14,713 nucleotides of DNA, taken from NCBI GenBank assembly GCA_036272815.1, contig DATAYA010000065.1, positions 1 to 14,713 on the forward strand. Direction: 5' to 3'. Each line of letters starts with the position of its first letter. Positions within the stretch are counted from its first letter, which is position 1. The position numbers and the translations under genes are program-made. Below, piece by piece: positions 1 to 6,559 of this stretch. The notes beneath the pieces are model-generated. The model did not search any database and was not told where the DNA came from. It saw nothing but the letters and a program-made list of their open reading frames with translations. The DNA comes from DATAYA01 sp036272815 (GTDB lineage Bacteria > Pseudomonadota > Alphaproteobacteria > Acetobacterales > Acetobacteraceae).

Positions 1-652
1 CCGGCACCGGCAGCTCGAGCCAGCGCCCGCGCAGCTTGCGGATGCCGTCCGTGTTGCCGGTGATCGCCTTCGTGGCCATGGCGCCGAGCAGCACGATCCG
101 TTGCGGGCGGACCAGCGACACATGGCGGAGCAGGAAGGGCAGGCAGGTCAGCACCTCGGTATCGGTCGGCGTGCGGTTTCCGGGCGGCCGCCAGAAGATC
201 ACGTTGGTGATTACGCAGCGTGTCCGGTCGAGCCCGATCGAGCCCAGCATCCGGTCGAGAAGGCGCCCCGAGGGCCCGACGAAGGGCAGGCCGGCGCGGT
301 CCTCCTCCGCACCCGGACCTTCGCCCACGATCATCAGGCCGGCATCCGGATTGCCGTCCTGAAAGACGAGATTGGTCGCGGTGTCGCGGAGCGTGCAGCC
401 CTCGAAGCCTTCCAGCGCCGCCCGCAGCGCCGCGAGACTGTCCGCCGCCGCCGCCGCCTGCTCGGCGCGGCTGACGACCGGCGGCGCGATCCGGGAGACG
501 GGTGCCGGTGCGGGCACGGGGACGGGCCTCGATGCGGGCGCCGGCAGCGAGGCCGGCGGGGCCTCGGCCGCGAACCGCACGACCGGCGTGTCGGCCAGCG
601 CCTCGTCGGCGCCCCATTCAAGCTGCAAGGCCAAGGCGGCAAGCGCGTCCAT
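1..652 (-). CDS. Uracil-DNA glycosylase, family 4/5-like (3' end cut by window edge)
   Basis: Removes uracil from DNA as the first step of base excision repair. The first 217 residues are visible. A low-complexity Ala/Pro linker occupies about residues 30-60. The UDG-superfamily core follows, with GEGPGAEED at 110-118 (water-activating motif 1), FVGPSGRLLD at 124-133 and WRPPGNRTPT at 154-163. The C-terminal motif with the catalytic-region HPS/T loop lies outside the window. Classical family 4 enzymes bind a 4Fe-4S cluster through four Cys. Here Cys86 and Cys170 align with two ligands, but the first position of the CxxC pair is Phe83 and the Cys before RPP is Trp154, so a normal cluster looks impossible. 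FeS-less family-4-like enzymes are known in alphaproteobacteria such as Bradyrhizobium. The ATG at 652 is the only sensible start. Divergent from the ETF-QO gene. Family assignment is confident; subfamily is inferred. Confidence 0.9.
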   Translation of the reverse strand, partial: MDALAALALQLEWGADEALADTPVVRFAAEAPPASLPAPASRPVPVPAPAPVSRIAPPVVSRAEQAAAAADSLAALRAALEGFEGCTLRDTATNLVFQDGNPDAGLMIVGEGPGAEEDRAGLPFVGPSGRLLDRMLGSIGLDRTRCVITNVIFWRPPGNRTPTDTEVLTCLPFLLRHVSLVRPQRIVLLGAMATKAITGNTDGIRKLRGRWLELPVP

Positions 653-748
653 CGCCGCTCTCTCTCGCCCGCCCGCCGGATTTGCGCAATCGGCGCGGCA
701 CCTTAACCTGCCCGCTTAACCTGCCCGCACCGGGGGCTGGGGAGAGCC
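653..748. promoter_or_regulatory. Divergent intergenic region with a perfect 13-bp tandem repeat
   Basis: This 96-base gap separates the divergent glycosylase and ETF-QO starts and so should hold both promoters. It contains CTTAACCTGCCCG twice with no spacer (702-714 and 715-727) and the 8-base palindrome TTGCGCAA at 682-689. A purine-rich GGGGAGAG (739-746) directly before the ATG at 749 is a good ribosome-binding site and supports that start. I could not pick a convincing -35/-10 pair. Confidence 0.45.
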
Positions 749-2374
749 ATGGCCGAGCGTGAAGCGATGGAGTTCGACGTGCTGGTGGTGGGGGCCGGCC
801 CCGCGGGCCTCGCCGCCGCCATCCGCCTGCGCCAGCTTGCCCCGGAGGCCTCCGTCTGCGTCGTCGAGAAGGGCAGCGAGGTCGGCGCCCACATCCTCTC
901 CGGCGCCGTGATCGAGCCGCGTGCGCTCGACGAGCTGCTGCCGGACTGGCGGACCGAGGGCGCACCGCTCACCACCGAGGCCGCGGCGGACCGCTTCCTC
1001 TATCTCACGCAGACCCGAGCCATCCGTCTGCCGACGCCGCCGCAGATGCACAACCACGGCAACCGCGTCGGCTCGCTCGGCGACCTCTGCCGCTGGCTCG
1101 CGGCGCGGGCGGAGGCGGCCAGCGTCGAGATCTACCCCGGCTTTGCGGCTGCCGAGTTGCTGGAGGAGGACGGCCGCATCGTGGGCGTTGCGACCGGCGA
1201 CATGGGGATCGAAAAGTCCGGCGAGCCCGGCCCGAATTACCAGCCGGGAATGGAGCTGCGCGCCGCCTACACCCTGTTTGCCGAGGGCTGCCGCGGCAGC
1301 CTGTCGAAGCGCCTGATGACCCGCTTCGGCCTGGGCCAGGGCGTCGACCCGCAGACCTACGGGCTCGGCATCAAGGAGCTGTGGGAGGTGCCGAAGGATC
1401 GTCACCGCCCCGGTCTGATCGAGCACACGATCGGCTGGCCGCTCGACCGACGCACCTATGGCGGCTCGTTCCTCTACCATTGGGGCGAGGCCTACGTGTC
1501 GTACGGCTTCGTTGTCGGCCTGGACTACCGCAACCCATGGCTGTCGCCGTTCGAGGAGATGCAGCGGCTCAAGCTGCACCCCGCCGTGCGCCGGCATCTG
1601 GAGGGCGGCCGCCGTGTCTCCTACGGCGCGCGGGCGCTGAGCGAGGGCGGTATCCAGTCGCTGCCGAAGCTCACCTTCCCGGGCGGCGCGCTGATCGGCG
1701 ATGCGGCCGGGTTCCTCAACGTCCCGAAAATTAAGGGCACCCATGCGGCGATGAAATCCGGGATGCTGGCCGCCGAGGCGGTGGCGGAGGCGCTGCACGG
1801 CGGCCGGCCGCCGGAGCCCGTCCGCTTCCCCGAGTTGCTGCGGGCGAGTTGGTTGCACCAGGAGTTGCACCGGGAACGCAACATCCGCCCGGCCTTCGCC
1901 CGCTTCGGCCTGCACGGCGCACTCGCCTATGCGGCGCTCGACACCTATCTGTTCCGTGGCCACGCGCCCTGGACGCTGCACCACACCCATGCCGACAACG
2001 AGGACCTCACCCCGGCCGCAGCCGCACCGCAGATCGCGTATCCAAAACCCGACGGCGCGCTGACCTTCGACCGGCTGTCCTCGGTGTTCCTGAGCAACAC
2101 CAACCACGAGGAGAACCAGCCCGCGCACCTGAAGCTGCGCGATCCGGCGGAGTGGGGTCCGGTCAACTGGGAGCGCTTCCGCAGCCCCGAGAGCCGCTAT
2201 TGCCCAGCCGCCGTCTACGAGGCGGTGGGCGTGGAGCAGGGCGCGCCACGGCTGCAGATCAACGCGCAGAACTGCGTGCATTGCAAGACGTGCGACATCA
2301 AGGACCCCGGGCAGAACATCGACTGGGAGACGCCGGAGGGAGGCGGGGGGCCGAATTATCCGAGCGGGATGTAG
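749..2374 (+). CDS. Electron transfer flavoprotein-ubiquinone oxidoreductase (ETF-QO)
   Basis: Membrane-associated FAD and 4Fe-4S enzyme that passes electrons from reduced electron transfer flavoprotein (from acyl-CoA and amino-acid dehydrogenases) to ubiquinone. It is 541 residues, close to the usual bacterial length of about 550. The N-terminal Rossmann FAD motif GAGPAG is at residues 15-20. The family signature AHILSGAVIEPRALDEL spans about 47-63. GDAAGFLNVPKIKGTHAAMKSG, in the second half, is the FAD/quinone-domain signature. The C-terminal ferredoxin-like domain has Cys485, Cys509, Cys512 and Cys515 in the spacing expected for the cluster (YCPA ... NCVHCKTCD), followed by the typical DIKDP and PEGGGGPNYP ending. 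All key residues are present. The start has a good ribosome-binding site. It stands alone here with no ETF subunit genes beside it. Confidence 0.97.
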   Translation: MAEREAMEFDVLVVGAGPAGLAAAIRLRQLAPEASVCVVEKGSEVGAHILSGAVIEPRALDELLPDWRTEGAPLTTEAAADRFLYLTQTRAIRLPTPPQMHNHGNRVGSLGDLCRWLAARAEAASVEIYPGFAAAELLEEDGRIVGVATGDMGIEKSGEPGPNYQPGMELRAAYTLFAEGCRGSLSKRLMTRFGLGQGVDPQTYGLGIKELWEVPKDRHRPGLIEHTIGWPLDRRTYGGSFLYHWGEAYVSYGFVVGLDYRNPWLSPFEEMQRLKLHPAVRRHLEGGRRVSYGARALSEGGIQSLPKLTFPGGALIGDAAGFLNVPKIKGTHAAMKSGMLAAEAVAEALHGGRPPEPVRFPELLRASWLHQELHRERNIRPAFARFGLHGALAYAALDTYLFRGHAPWTLHHTHADNEDLTPAAAAPQIAYPKPDGALTFDRLSSVFLSNTNHEENQPAHLKLRDPAEWGPVNWERFRSPESRYCPAAVYEAVGVEQGAPRLQINAQNCVHCKTCDIKDPGQNIDWETPEGGGGPNYPSGM

Positions 2375-2411
2375 GCGGATGGTTTGCGGTCGCGCAAAAT
2401 CTCCTGATACT

Positions 2412-2430
2412 CGAGGCGGGCCTCAATTTT
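2412..2430 (+). terminator. Possible weak terminator between convergent genes
   Basis: GAGG-CGGG-CCTC (2413-2424) can form a short stem and is followed by AATTTT (2425-2430). It sits 38 bases after the ETF-QO stop in the 48-base convergent gap and overlaps the fkbM-like stop codon. The stem is only four to five pairs, so this is a weak candidate. A wider near-match (GCGCAAAAT on one side, ATTTTCGCGC on the other) could lengthen it with one bulge. Confidence 0.3.
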
Positions 2431-3334
2431 CGCGCAGTGCTACGATGTTGTGCGTGACATACACCTCGCACCGCTTCACATCGTAGCGCCGAAGCGGCAT
2501 GAGTTCCCCGTTCAGGCACAGCCGGAACAGCTTGTAGCCATGCAGAATTTCGAAGAAATCGCGCATGGTGACGCGCATGGCTATGTCGGCGGGGATGAAC
2601 TCGAACTGAATGGCCTTGATCGCACCTCGTCTCAGTGCGCCCGTCGCACCCCGGAGGACGTTGATGTCGAATCCCTCGGTGTCGATTTTCAGGAAGTCGA
2701 TCGCGTCAATTCCGAGCTCTGCCATGTAGGCGTCGATCGTCGTCGTCTCCACCGTGTGCGACACGGTATTCGAATCGAACATCCCGACCGAGGCTTGCGC
2801 GAGGCTCGCCTGGGTTGAGCCGTCAGACTCCGCGAAGTCATAGAGCTGCATCGTGCCTTCGGTATCGGAGACGGCCATGTTGACGAGCGTGACGGAGGGC
2901 GCGGCGGCGCGTTGCTGCAACGAGGCGAAGGTCGCGGGATGCGGCTCGAAGGCATGGATTGTGGACCCGGGCGACAGTCGGTGCAGGAACTTCGTATAGG
3001 ACCCGTGATTGGCGCCAACATCGAACAGCACGCCGCGACCGATGGTCGGCAACCGGCGGCTCAGGAACCGCTCCTCCGCGCAGCTCAGCCCGTGGTGGCC
3101 TTGGAACCCGATCGCGAAGCCATTCCAGCGGAGCGCGAAGTCATAGGCCGCCTCGGCAAGGAACTGCAGGCTGGGCCGGTTCAGGGCATAGAAGACCGGG
3201 AACGCGAGGCGTGTCACGACCCGCTTCAAGGTCCCGCTGGAAAACTTGGGGGTGGTCGGCCGTTGAGGGGCGGCGTTGGTCGCGCCGTCTCCGTCCCTGA
3301 TCCCGCTGAAAGCCTGCTGTGGTGTCTTTGTCAT
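2423..3334 (-). CDS. FkbM-family SAM-dependent methyltransferase
   Basis: 303 residues. The FkbM methyltransferase domain covers about residues 100-260: SAM-binding motif I FDVGANHGSY at 104-113, acidic motif II AFEPHP at 128-133, and the family hallmark FLKIDTEGFD at 214-223, followed by VLRGA. Members methylate hydroxyl groups of secondary metabolites or of surface and nodulation glycans; the substrate cannot be read from sequence. The first 40 residues are polar and poorly defined, so the true start could lie downstream of the ATG at 3334, which has no clear ribosome-binding site. Base composition differs from the neighbours: hand-counted 60-base rows inside it give about 55-62% G+C, against 72-78% in the ETF-QO gene. 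No glycan or polyketide genes adjoin it. This suggests an acquired single gene (inference). Confidence 0.88.
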   Translation of the reverse strand: MTKTPQQAFSGIRDGDGATNAAPQRPTTPKFSSGTLKRVVTRLAFPVFYALNRPSLQFLAEAAYDFALRWNGFAIGFQGHHGLSCAEERFLSRRLPTIGRGVLFDVGANHGSYTKFLHRLSPGSTIHAFEPHPATFASLQQRAAAPSVTLVNMAVSDTEGTMQLYDFAESDGSTQASLAQASVGMFDSNTVSHTVETTTIDAYMAELGIDAIDFLKIDTEGFDINVLRGATGALRRGAIKAIQFEFIPADIAMRVTMRDFFEILHGYKLFRLCLNGELMPLRRYDVKRCEVYVTHNIVALREN

Positions 3335-3460
3335 TCAGAAGTTCCGTTTCGAAATTCGCGCGAGGACTGCCGGGAGCGGATCCCCGATCACCTTAGCACC
3401 TGCCGGCAGCGCCCGACGCGGCGCTTGGCGCGGCAGCAGCCGCGCTGATACCCTGACCCC
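3335..3460. other. Divergent intergenic gap between the fkbM-like gene and the TPR gene
   Basis: This 126-base stretch must contain the start signals for both flanking genes. Its left half (3340-3360) is comparatively AT-rich and resembles the methyltransferase gene; the right half is GC-rich like the chromosome. The composition change near 3365 may mark one edge of the acquired segment. No clear promoter, inverted repeat or target-site duplication was found. Confidence 0.4.
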
Positions 3461-5161
3461 ATGCCACACCCGCTCCGTTCCACCCTCCTCGCCGCCGCCC
3501 TGTTCGGCCTCCTCGCCCGGCCCGGTCTCGCCGCGGAGCCCGCTGACCCGCCGAGCGCCGCCGGCGCCTATCTTGCGGGCGATTTCGCCATCAGCCGCGG
3601 CGACATGGCGCAGGCCACCGACGACTTCCTCGCCGCGCTCGCCTCCGACCCGCAGAATCTCGACCTGACGCGCCACGCCTTCCTCGCCGCCCTGATGAGC
3701 AGTAATCCCGCCGCGGCGCAGCTCGCGCGCGCACTGCCGGGTGACGAGGCGGCAACGCTGCTGCTCGCCGATGACGACGTGGCGCTGGCCGACTGGTCGG
3801 GCGCGCTGCATCGCTTCGAGAGCCTGCCCGATACCGGCGTGATCGCGCTGATGCGCCCGCTGCTCGTCGCCTGGGCGCAGTACGGCGCCGGCGACACCGA
3901 CGCGGCGCTCGCGACCCTGCAACCGCCGCCCGGGCAGCGCCGTATCCCCGGCGTCTACGTGCTGCACGCCGCGATGATCGCCGACCTCGCCGGCCGTATT
4001 GCGGAGGCGGACACCTCCTATCGGCGCGCCGCTTCCGCCAGTGCGCAGCCGCCCGACCTGCGCGAGGGCCAGATCCTGGCGAGCTGGCAGATGCGACAGG
4101 GCCAGCCCGACGCCGCGGCGGCGACGCTGCGCCAGCTCGGCGGTACCAGCGACGAAATCGGCCTCACCACAGCCAACCTCTGGCGCAGCGCCATGCGCCG
4201 CCCGGTCGGCAGCGCCGCCGACGGGATCGCCGAGGCCTATCTGGAGATGGCGTCCGCGATGCGCGCACAGGACGCGACCGATTTCGCCCAGATTCTGCTG
4301 CGGCTGGCGCTCGATCTGCGGCCGGATTTCAGCGCGGCGCGGCTGATGCTGGCGGAGATCGATGATGCCGCAGGCCGGCAACGCCGCGCACTCGACGAAC
4401 TCGCCGCGATCCCGGTGAACGACCCGCTGGCCCCGATGGCGGCGATGCGACGCGCTTTGCTGCGCGACGACATGGGCGATCCCGCCCGCGCCATCGCCGA
4501 CCTGCGGACGCTCGCGGCGGCGCACCCGCACCATTCGGCGCCGCTGGTCGCCCTCGGCGACACGCTGCGCCAGGAGCACCATTACCGGGCGGCCATCGCC
4601 GCCTACAGCCAGGCGTTGACGCTGCTGCCCGGGCCGGAAGTGGTCGCCTGGAGCATCCTGTTCAGCCGCGGCGTGGCCTATGACCGGCTGGGAGACTGGC
4701 CGCACGCCGAGGCCGACCTGCGTGCGGCGCTGGCGCTGGCGCCGCAGCGGCCGTCGCTGCTGAACTATCTCGGCTATTCGCTCGCCGACCGCGGCATCGA
4801 TCTGACCGAGGCGCGGTCGATGATCGCGCGCGCGTTGCAGCAGCGGCCGCACGACGCCGCCATCCTCGACAGCATGGGCTGGGTGATGCTGCGGCAGGGC
4901 CAGGTCGCCGACGCCATTGCGATGCTGCTGCGCGCCGTCGAGGCCTCGCCGGAGGACGCGATCATCAACGGCCATCTCGGCGACGCCTACGCGGCGGCAG
5001 GCGAGACGCTGCAGGCGGGTTATCAGTGGCGCCGGGCCCTGGCGCTGCACCCCGAGCCGCACGACGCGGCGCGGCTGGAGGCGAAATTACGGCAGAATCT
5101 GCCGGCCCCGGCCGCGCAGCCGCTCGCGGCTTCCGTCCGGGCGGCGGCGCCGGTCCGCTGA
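3461..5161 (+). CDS. Secreted/periplasmic TPR-repeat protein
   Basis: 566 residues. The N terminus is a classic Sec signal peptide: basic MPHPLR, a hydrophobic LLAAALFGLLA core and probable cleavage after PGLAA at about residue 25. The mature protein is an Ala/Leu/Asp-rich superhelix of tetratricopeptide units from about residue 34 to 545. The most recognisable units are near the end: ALGDTLRQEHHYRAAIAAYSQAL, SRGVAYDRLGDWPHAEADLRAAL, the conserved NYLGYSLADRG segment, LDSMGWVMLRQGQVADAIAML and HLGDAYAAAGETLQAGYQW. Such proteins act as protein-protein scaffolds; no partner can be named. The ATG at 3461 fits the signal peptide although no strong ribosome-binding site precedes it. The stop codon TGA (5159-5161) overlaps the proposed ispE start, so the two are probably co-transcribed and translationally coupled. 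Confidence 0.9.
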   Translation: MPHPLRSTLLAAALFGLLARPGLAAEPADPPSAAGAYLAGDFAISRGDMAQATDDFLAALASDPQNLDLTRHAFLAALMSSNPAAAQLARALPGDEAATLLLADDDVALADWSGALHRFESLPDTGVIALMRPLLVAWAQYGAGDTDAALATLQPPPGQRRIPGVYVLHAAMIADLAGRIAEADTSYRRAASASAQPPDLREGQILASWQMRQGQPDAAAATLRQLGGTSDEIGLTTANLWRSAMRRPVGSAADGIAEAYLEMASAMRAQDATDFAQILLRLALDLRPDFSAARLMLAEIDDAAGRQRRALDELAAIPVNDPLAPMAAMRRALLRDDMGDPARAIADLRTLAAAHPHHSAPLVALGDTLRQEHHYRAAIAAYSQALTLLPGPEVVAWSILFSRGVAYDRLGDWPHAEADLRAALALAPQRPSLLNYLGYSLADRGIDLTEARSMIARALQQRPHDAAILDSMGWVMLRQGQVADAIAMLLRAVEASPEDAIINGHLGDAYAAAGETLQAGYQWRRALALHPEPHDAARLEAKLRQNLPAPAAQPLAASVRAAAPVR

Positions 5162-6087
5162 GCGCCGCCGAGGCCGAGGCGGCGCCCGCCAAGGTCAATC
5201 TCTTCCTCCACATCCTCGGCCGGCGGCCCGACGGGTTCCACCTTCTCGACAGCCTCGCGGTCTTCCCGGCCATCGGCGACCGGCTGACCGCCACCCCTTC
5301 GCCGGCACTGTCGCTGGAGATCACCGGGCCGTTCGCGGGTACGCTCGCCGCCGACGCCGAGAACCTCGTGCTGCGGGCGGCGGCGGCGCTGGCGGCGTCG
5401 TGCGGCATCGCGGCCGGCGCGCGGCTGGTGCTGGAGAAGCATCTTCCGGTCGCCTCCGGGATCGGCGGCGGCTCGGCCGATGCGGCGGCGGCGCTGCGGT
5501 TGCTGGCGCGATTGTGGCAAAGGCCAGGGGCTCTGCCCCTGAACCCCGCCCAAGGCGGAGCCTTGACAATCCCTTCGTTTGGCGGGTTCGGGCAGAGCCC
5601 GGGCTTTCTCGCCGCAATCGCCGCCAGGATCGGCGCCGACGTGCCGGCCTGCCTGCACGGCCGCCCTGTACGGATGGGCGGCGTGGGCGAGGTGCTGGCA
5701 TCGGCGCCGCGCCTGCCTGACTTCGGAATGGTGCTCGTCAACCCCGGCGTCGCACTCGCGACCGCATGCGTATTCCGCGCGCGCGAAGGCGCCTTCCAGT
5801 CGGCGGCCGTGCTGCCGCCGGCCTGGAATGACGCGGCTTCGATGGCGGCCGACCTCGCGCGGCTGGAGAACGGGCTCGAACCGGCGGCCCGTGCACTGTG
5901 CCCGCCGGTCTCGGACGTGCTGGCGGCGTTGGCCGCGCAGCCGGGCTGCTTGATGGCGCGGATGAGCGGGTCGGGCGCGACCTGCTTCGGCCTGTTTCCG
6001 GACGCCGTCTCCGCCGAGCGTGCCGCGGCCGGATTGCGGGCCCGGGCGCCGGGCTGGTGGGCGTGGGGAGGCGAGGGGAGAGGCTGA
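5158..6087 (+). CDS. ispE: 4-diphosphocytidyl-2-C-methyl-D-erythritol kinase IspE, with in-frame repeat insertion
   Basis: GHMP-family kinase that phosphorylates CDP-ME with ATP in the MEP pathway to isoprenoid precursors; cytoplasmic. Residues are counted from a CTG start at 5158 (309 aa). The APAKVNLFLHI motif has catalytic Lys12, the glycine-rich ATP loop LPVASGIGGGSADAAAAL spans about 96-113, the GADVPACL motif has catalytic Asp161, and the GHMP C-terminal motif MSGSGATC is at 269-276. Conserved IspE sequence begins only about 10 residues in, so the start lies near 5158. No ATG, GTG or TTG is available there, and CTG overlaps the TPR stop as CTGA. The alternative GTG at 5026 gives 353 aa with a 45-residue unconserved extension. 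Residues about 122-149 are encoded by a palindromic repeat. In E. coli IspE only 15 residues separate the equivalent Trp-Gln from GADV; here there are 37. Identity is confident; the start is uncertain. Confidence 0.93.
   Translation: MSAAEAEAAPAKVNLFLHILGRRPDGFHLLDSLAVFPAIGDRLTATPSPALSLEITGPFAGTLAADAENLVLRAAAALAASCGIAAGARLVLEKHLPVASGIGGGSADAAAALRLLARLWQRPGALPLNPAQGGALTIPSFGGFGQSPGFLAAIAARIGADVPACLHGRPVRMGGVGEVLASAPRLPDFGMVLVNPGVALATACVFRAREGAFQSAAVLPPAWNDAASMAADLARLENGLEPAARALCPPVSDVLAALAAQPGCLMARMSGSGATCFGLFPDAVSAERAAAGLRARAPGWWAWGGEGRG
5525..5601. repeat. Three-hairpin palindromic repeat, copy A, inside ispE
   Basis: Three consecutive perfect stem-loops, each with a 3-base loop: CAGGGGC-tct-GCCCCTG (5525-5541), CAAGGC-gga-GCCTTG (5551-5565) and CGGGC-aga-GCCCG (5589-5601). 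Copy B at 13121 matches closely through the first two hairpins and the AATCC-TTCG segment between the second and third. The arrangement is that of REP-like intergenic repeats common in high-GC alphaproteobacteria. This copy is read through in frame as part of IspE and contains no stop codon. Confidence 0.85.
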
Positions 6088-6097
6088 CGTGGGCACT

Positions 6098-6126
6098 TTG
6101 CACGGCATCGCGGGAGGCCCTATGCA
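6098..6126 (+). promoter_or_regulatory. Candidate sigma-70-type promoter for tRNA-Gln
   Basis: TTGCAC (6098-6103) and TATGCA (6121-6126) are separated by exactly 17 bases, and the -10 element ends 12 bases before the tRNA. Each hexamer matches the consensus only at its most conserved positions. Placement is right for a stand-alone tRNA promoter, but the call rests on position as much as on sequence. Confidence 0.4.
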
Positions 6127-6138
6127 CGCGGGCGCGGC

Positions 6139-6213
6139 TGGGGCGTCGCCAAGTGGTAAGGCAGCGGATTTTGATTCCGCCATGCGGAGGTTCGAATCCT
6201 CCCGCCCCAACCA
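6139..6213 (+). tRNA. tRNA-Gln (anticodon UUG), CCA encoded
   Basis: A 75-base cloverleaf. The acceptor stem TGGGGCG (6139-6145) pairs perfectly with CGCCCCA (6203-6209), followed by discriminator A6210 and encoded CCA (6211-6213). The anticodon stem GCGGA/TCCGC (6164-6168 and 6176-6180) encloses the loop TTTTGAT, giving anticodon TTG at 6171-6173, which reads CAA and by wobble CAG. The D-arm region has AAGTGGTAAGGC and the T-arm has GGAGG-TTCGAAT-CCTCC. A U1-A72 first pair is typical of tRNA-Gln. It lies 51 bases after ispE on the same strand. Confidence 0.97.
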
Positions 6214-6559
6214 GCATCTCGCCTCGCCCGGGATCACCGACGTTGCCGCATCGGCGTATGGCGCCCGATCACCCCGTGATGCTCATCCCGCGCCCGTCCC
6301 GCGGACGGTGCGCCTGCAGCGGCCCCGGCAGCGCCGCTTCGGCACGCGCGCCTCGAATGTCGCCTCGTGCCGGCGGAAATAGAACCAGCCGACGACGGGG
6401 TCACGCGCACCAACGCGAAGATGCCGAGCGTCACCGACCAGCGGCCGACCTCGTCGACCATCGGAACAATCGCGTCCTCCGCCGCAGCCGCGACGAGCTG
6501 CCGATGCGGACCGGGGTTCGGGTCCGGCGCGGCCTCGGCCTGAACACCAACCCGCCGGC
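6214..6559. other. 346-base region with no intact recognised gene
   Basis: It lies between the tRNA-Gln 3' end and the stop codon of the AI-2E-family permease. No T-rich terminator follows the tRNA. A small hairpin ATCAC-ccc-GTGAT (about 6269-6281) is the only clear inverted repeat. The leftward strand carries the small, apparently frameshifted reading frame listed separately. The rightward frames look like composition shadows. Confidence 0.6.
6283..6461 (-). pseudogene. Small, apparently frameshifted reading frame; possible PqiA-like remnant
   Basis: From the ATG at 6461 the leftward frame reads MVDEVGRWSVTLGIFALVRVTP. It then becomes Ser/Arg/Ala-rich junk, while a neighbouring frame takes over with VVGWFYFRRHEATFEARVPKR and ends at 6283. 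Joining them near 6390-6400 by one base gives a plausible short hydrophobic segment followed by a basic tail. GGAGGA lies 13 bases before the ATG, farther than ideal. The hexapeptide EVGRWS resembles HEIGRWS at residues 338-344 of the nearby PqiA, so it may be a remnant of a second PqiA-like gene, but the match is too short to be sure. It could also be a small intact frame or chance. Not recognised as any family. Confidence 0.25.

Noticed and set aside
36..706. Several rightward reading frames opposite the glycosylase gene
   Set aside because: Arg/Pro-rich translations typical of high-GC antisense frames; the opposite strand has clear UDG motifs.
716..2281. A 521-codon leftward frame antisense to ETF-QO
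   Set aside because: Long only because stop codons are rare at this G+C; low-complexity composition, and it mirrors codon positions of the real gene.
3335..5062. A 575-codon leftward frame antisense to the TPR gene
   Set aside because: Arg/Gln/Gly-rich shadow frame with no recognisable domain; the TPR protein with signal peptide is the real gene.
5589..5601. Third hairpin of copy A considered as a transcription terminator
   Set aside because: No T-tract follows, and it lies within an open, conserved coding sequence.
5023..6237. A 404-codon leftward frame across ispE and the tRNA
   Set aside because: It reads through the antisense of a tRNA and of ispE; composition is that of a shadow.
6020..6382. 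Rightward frames running through tRNA-Gln
   Set aside because: They translate the tRNA itself; the cloverleaf is perfect, so these are not genes.
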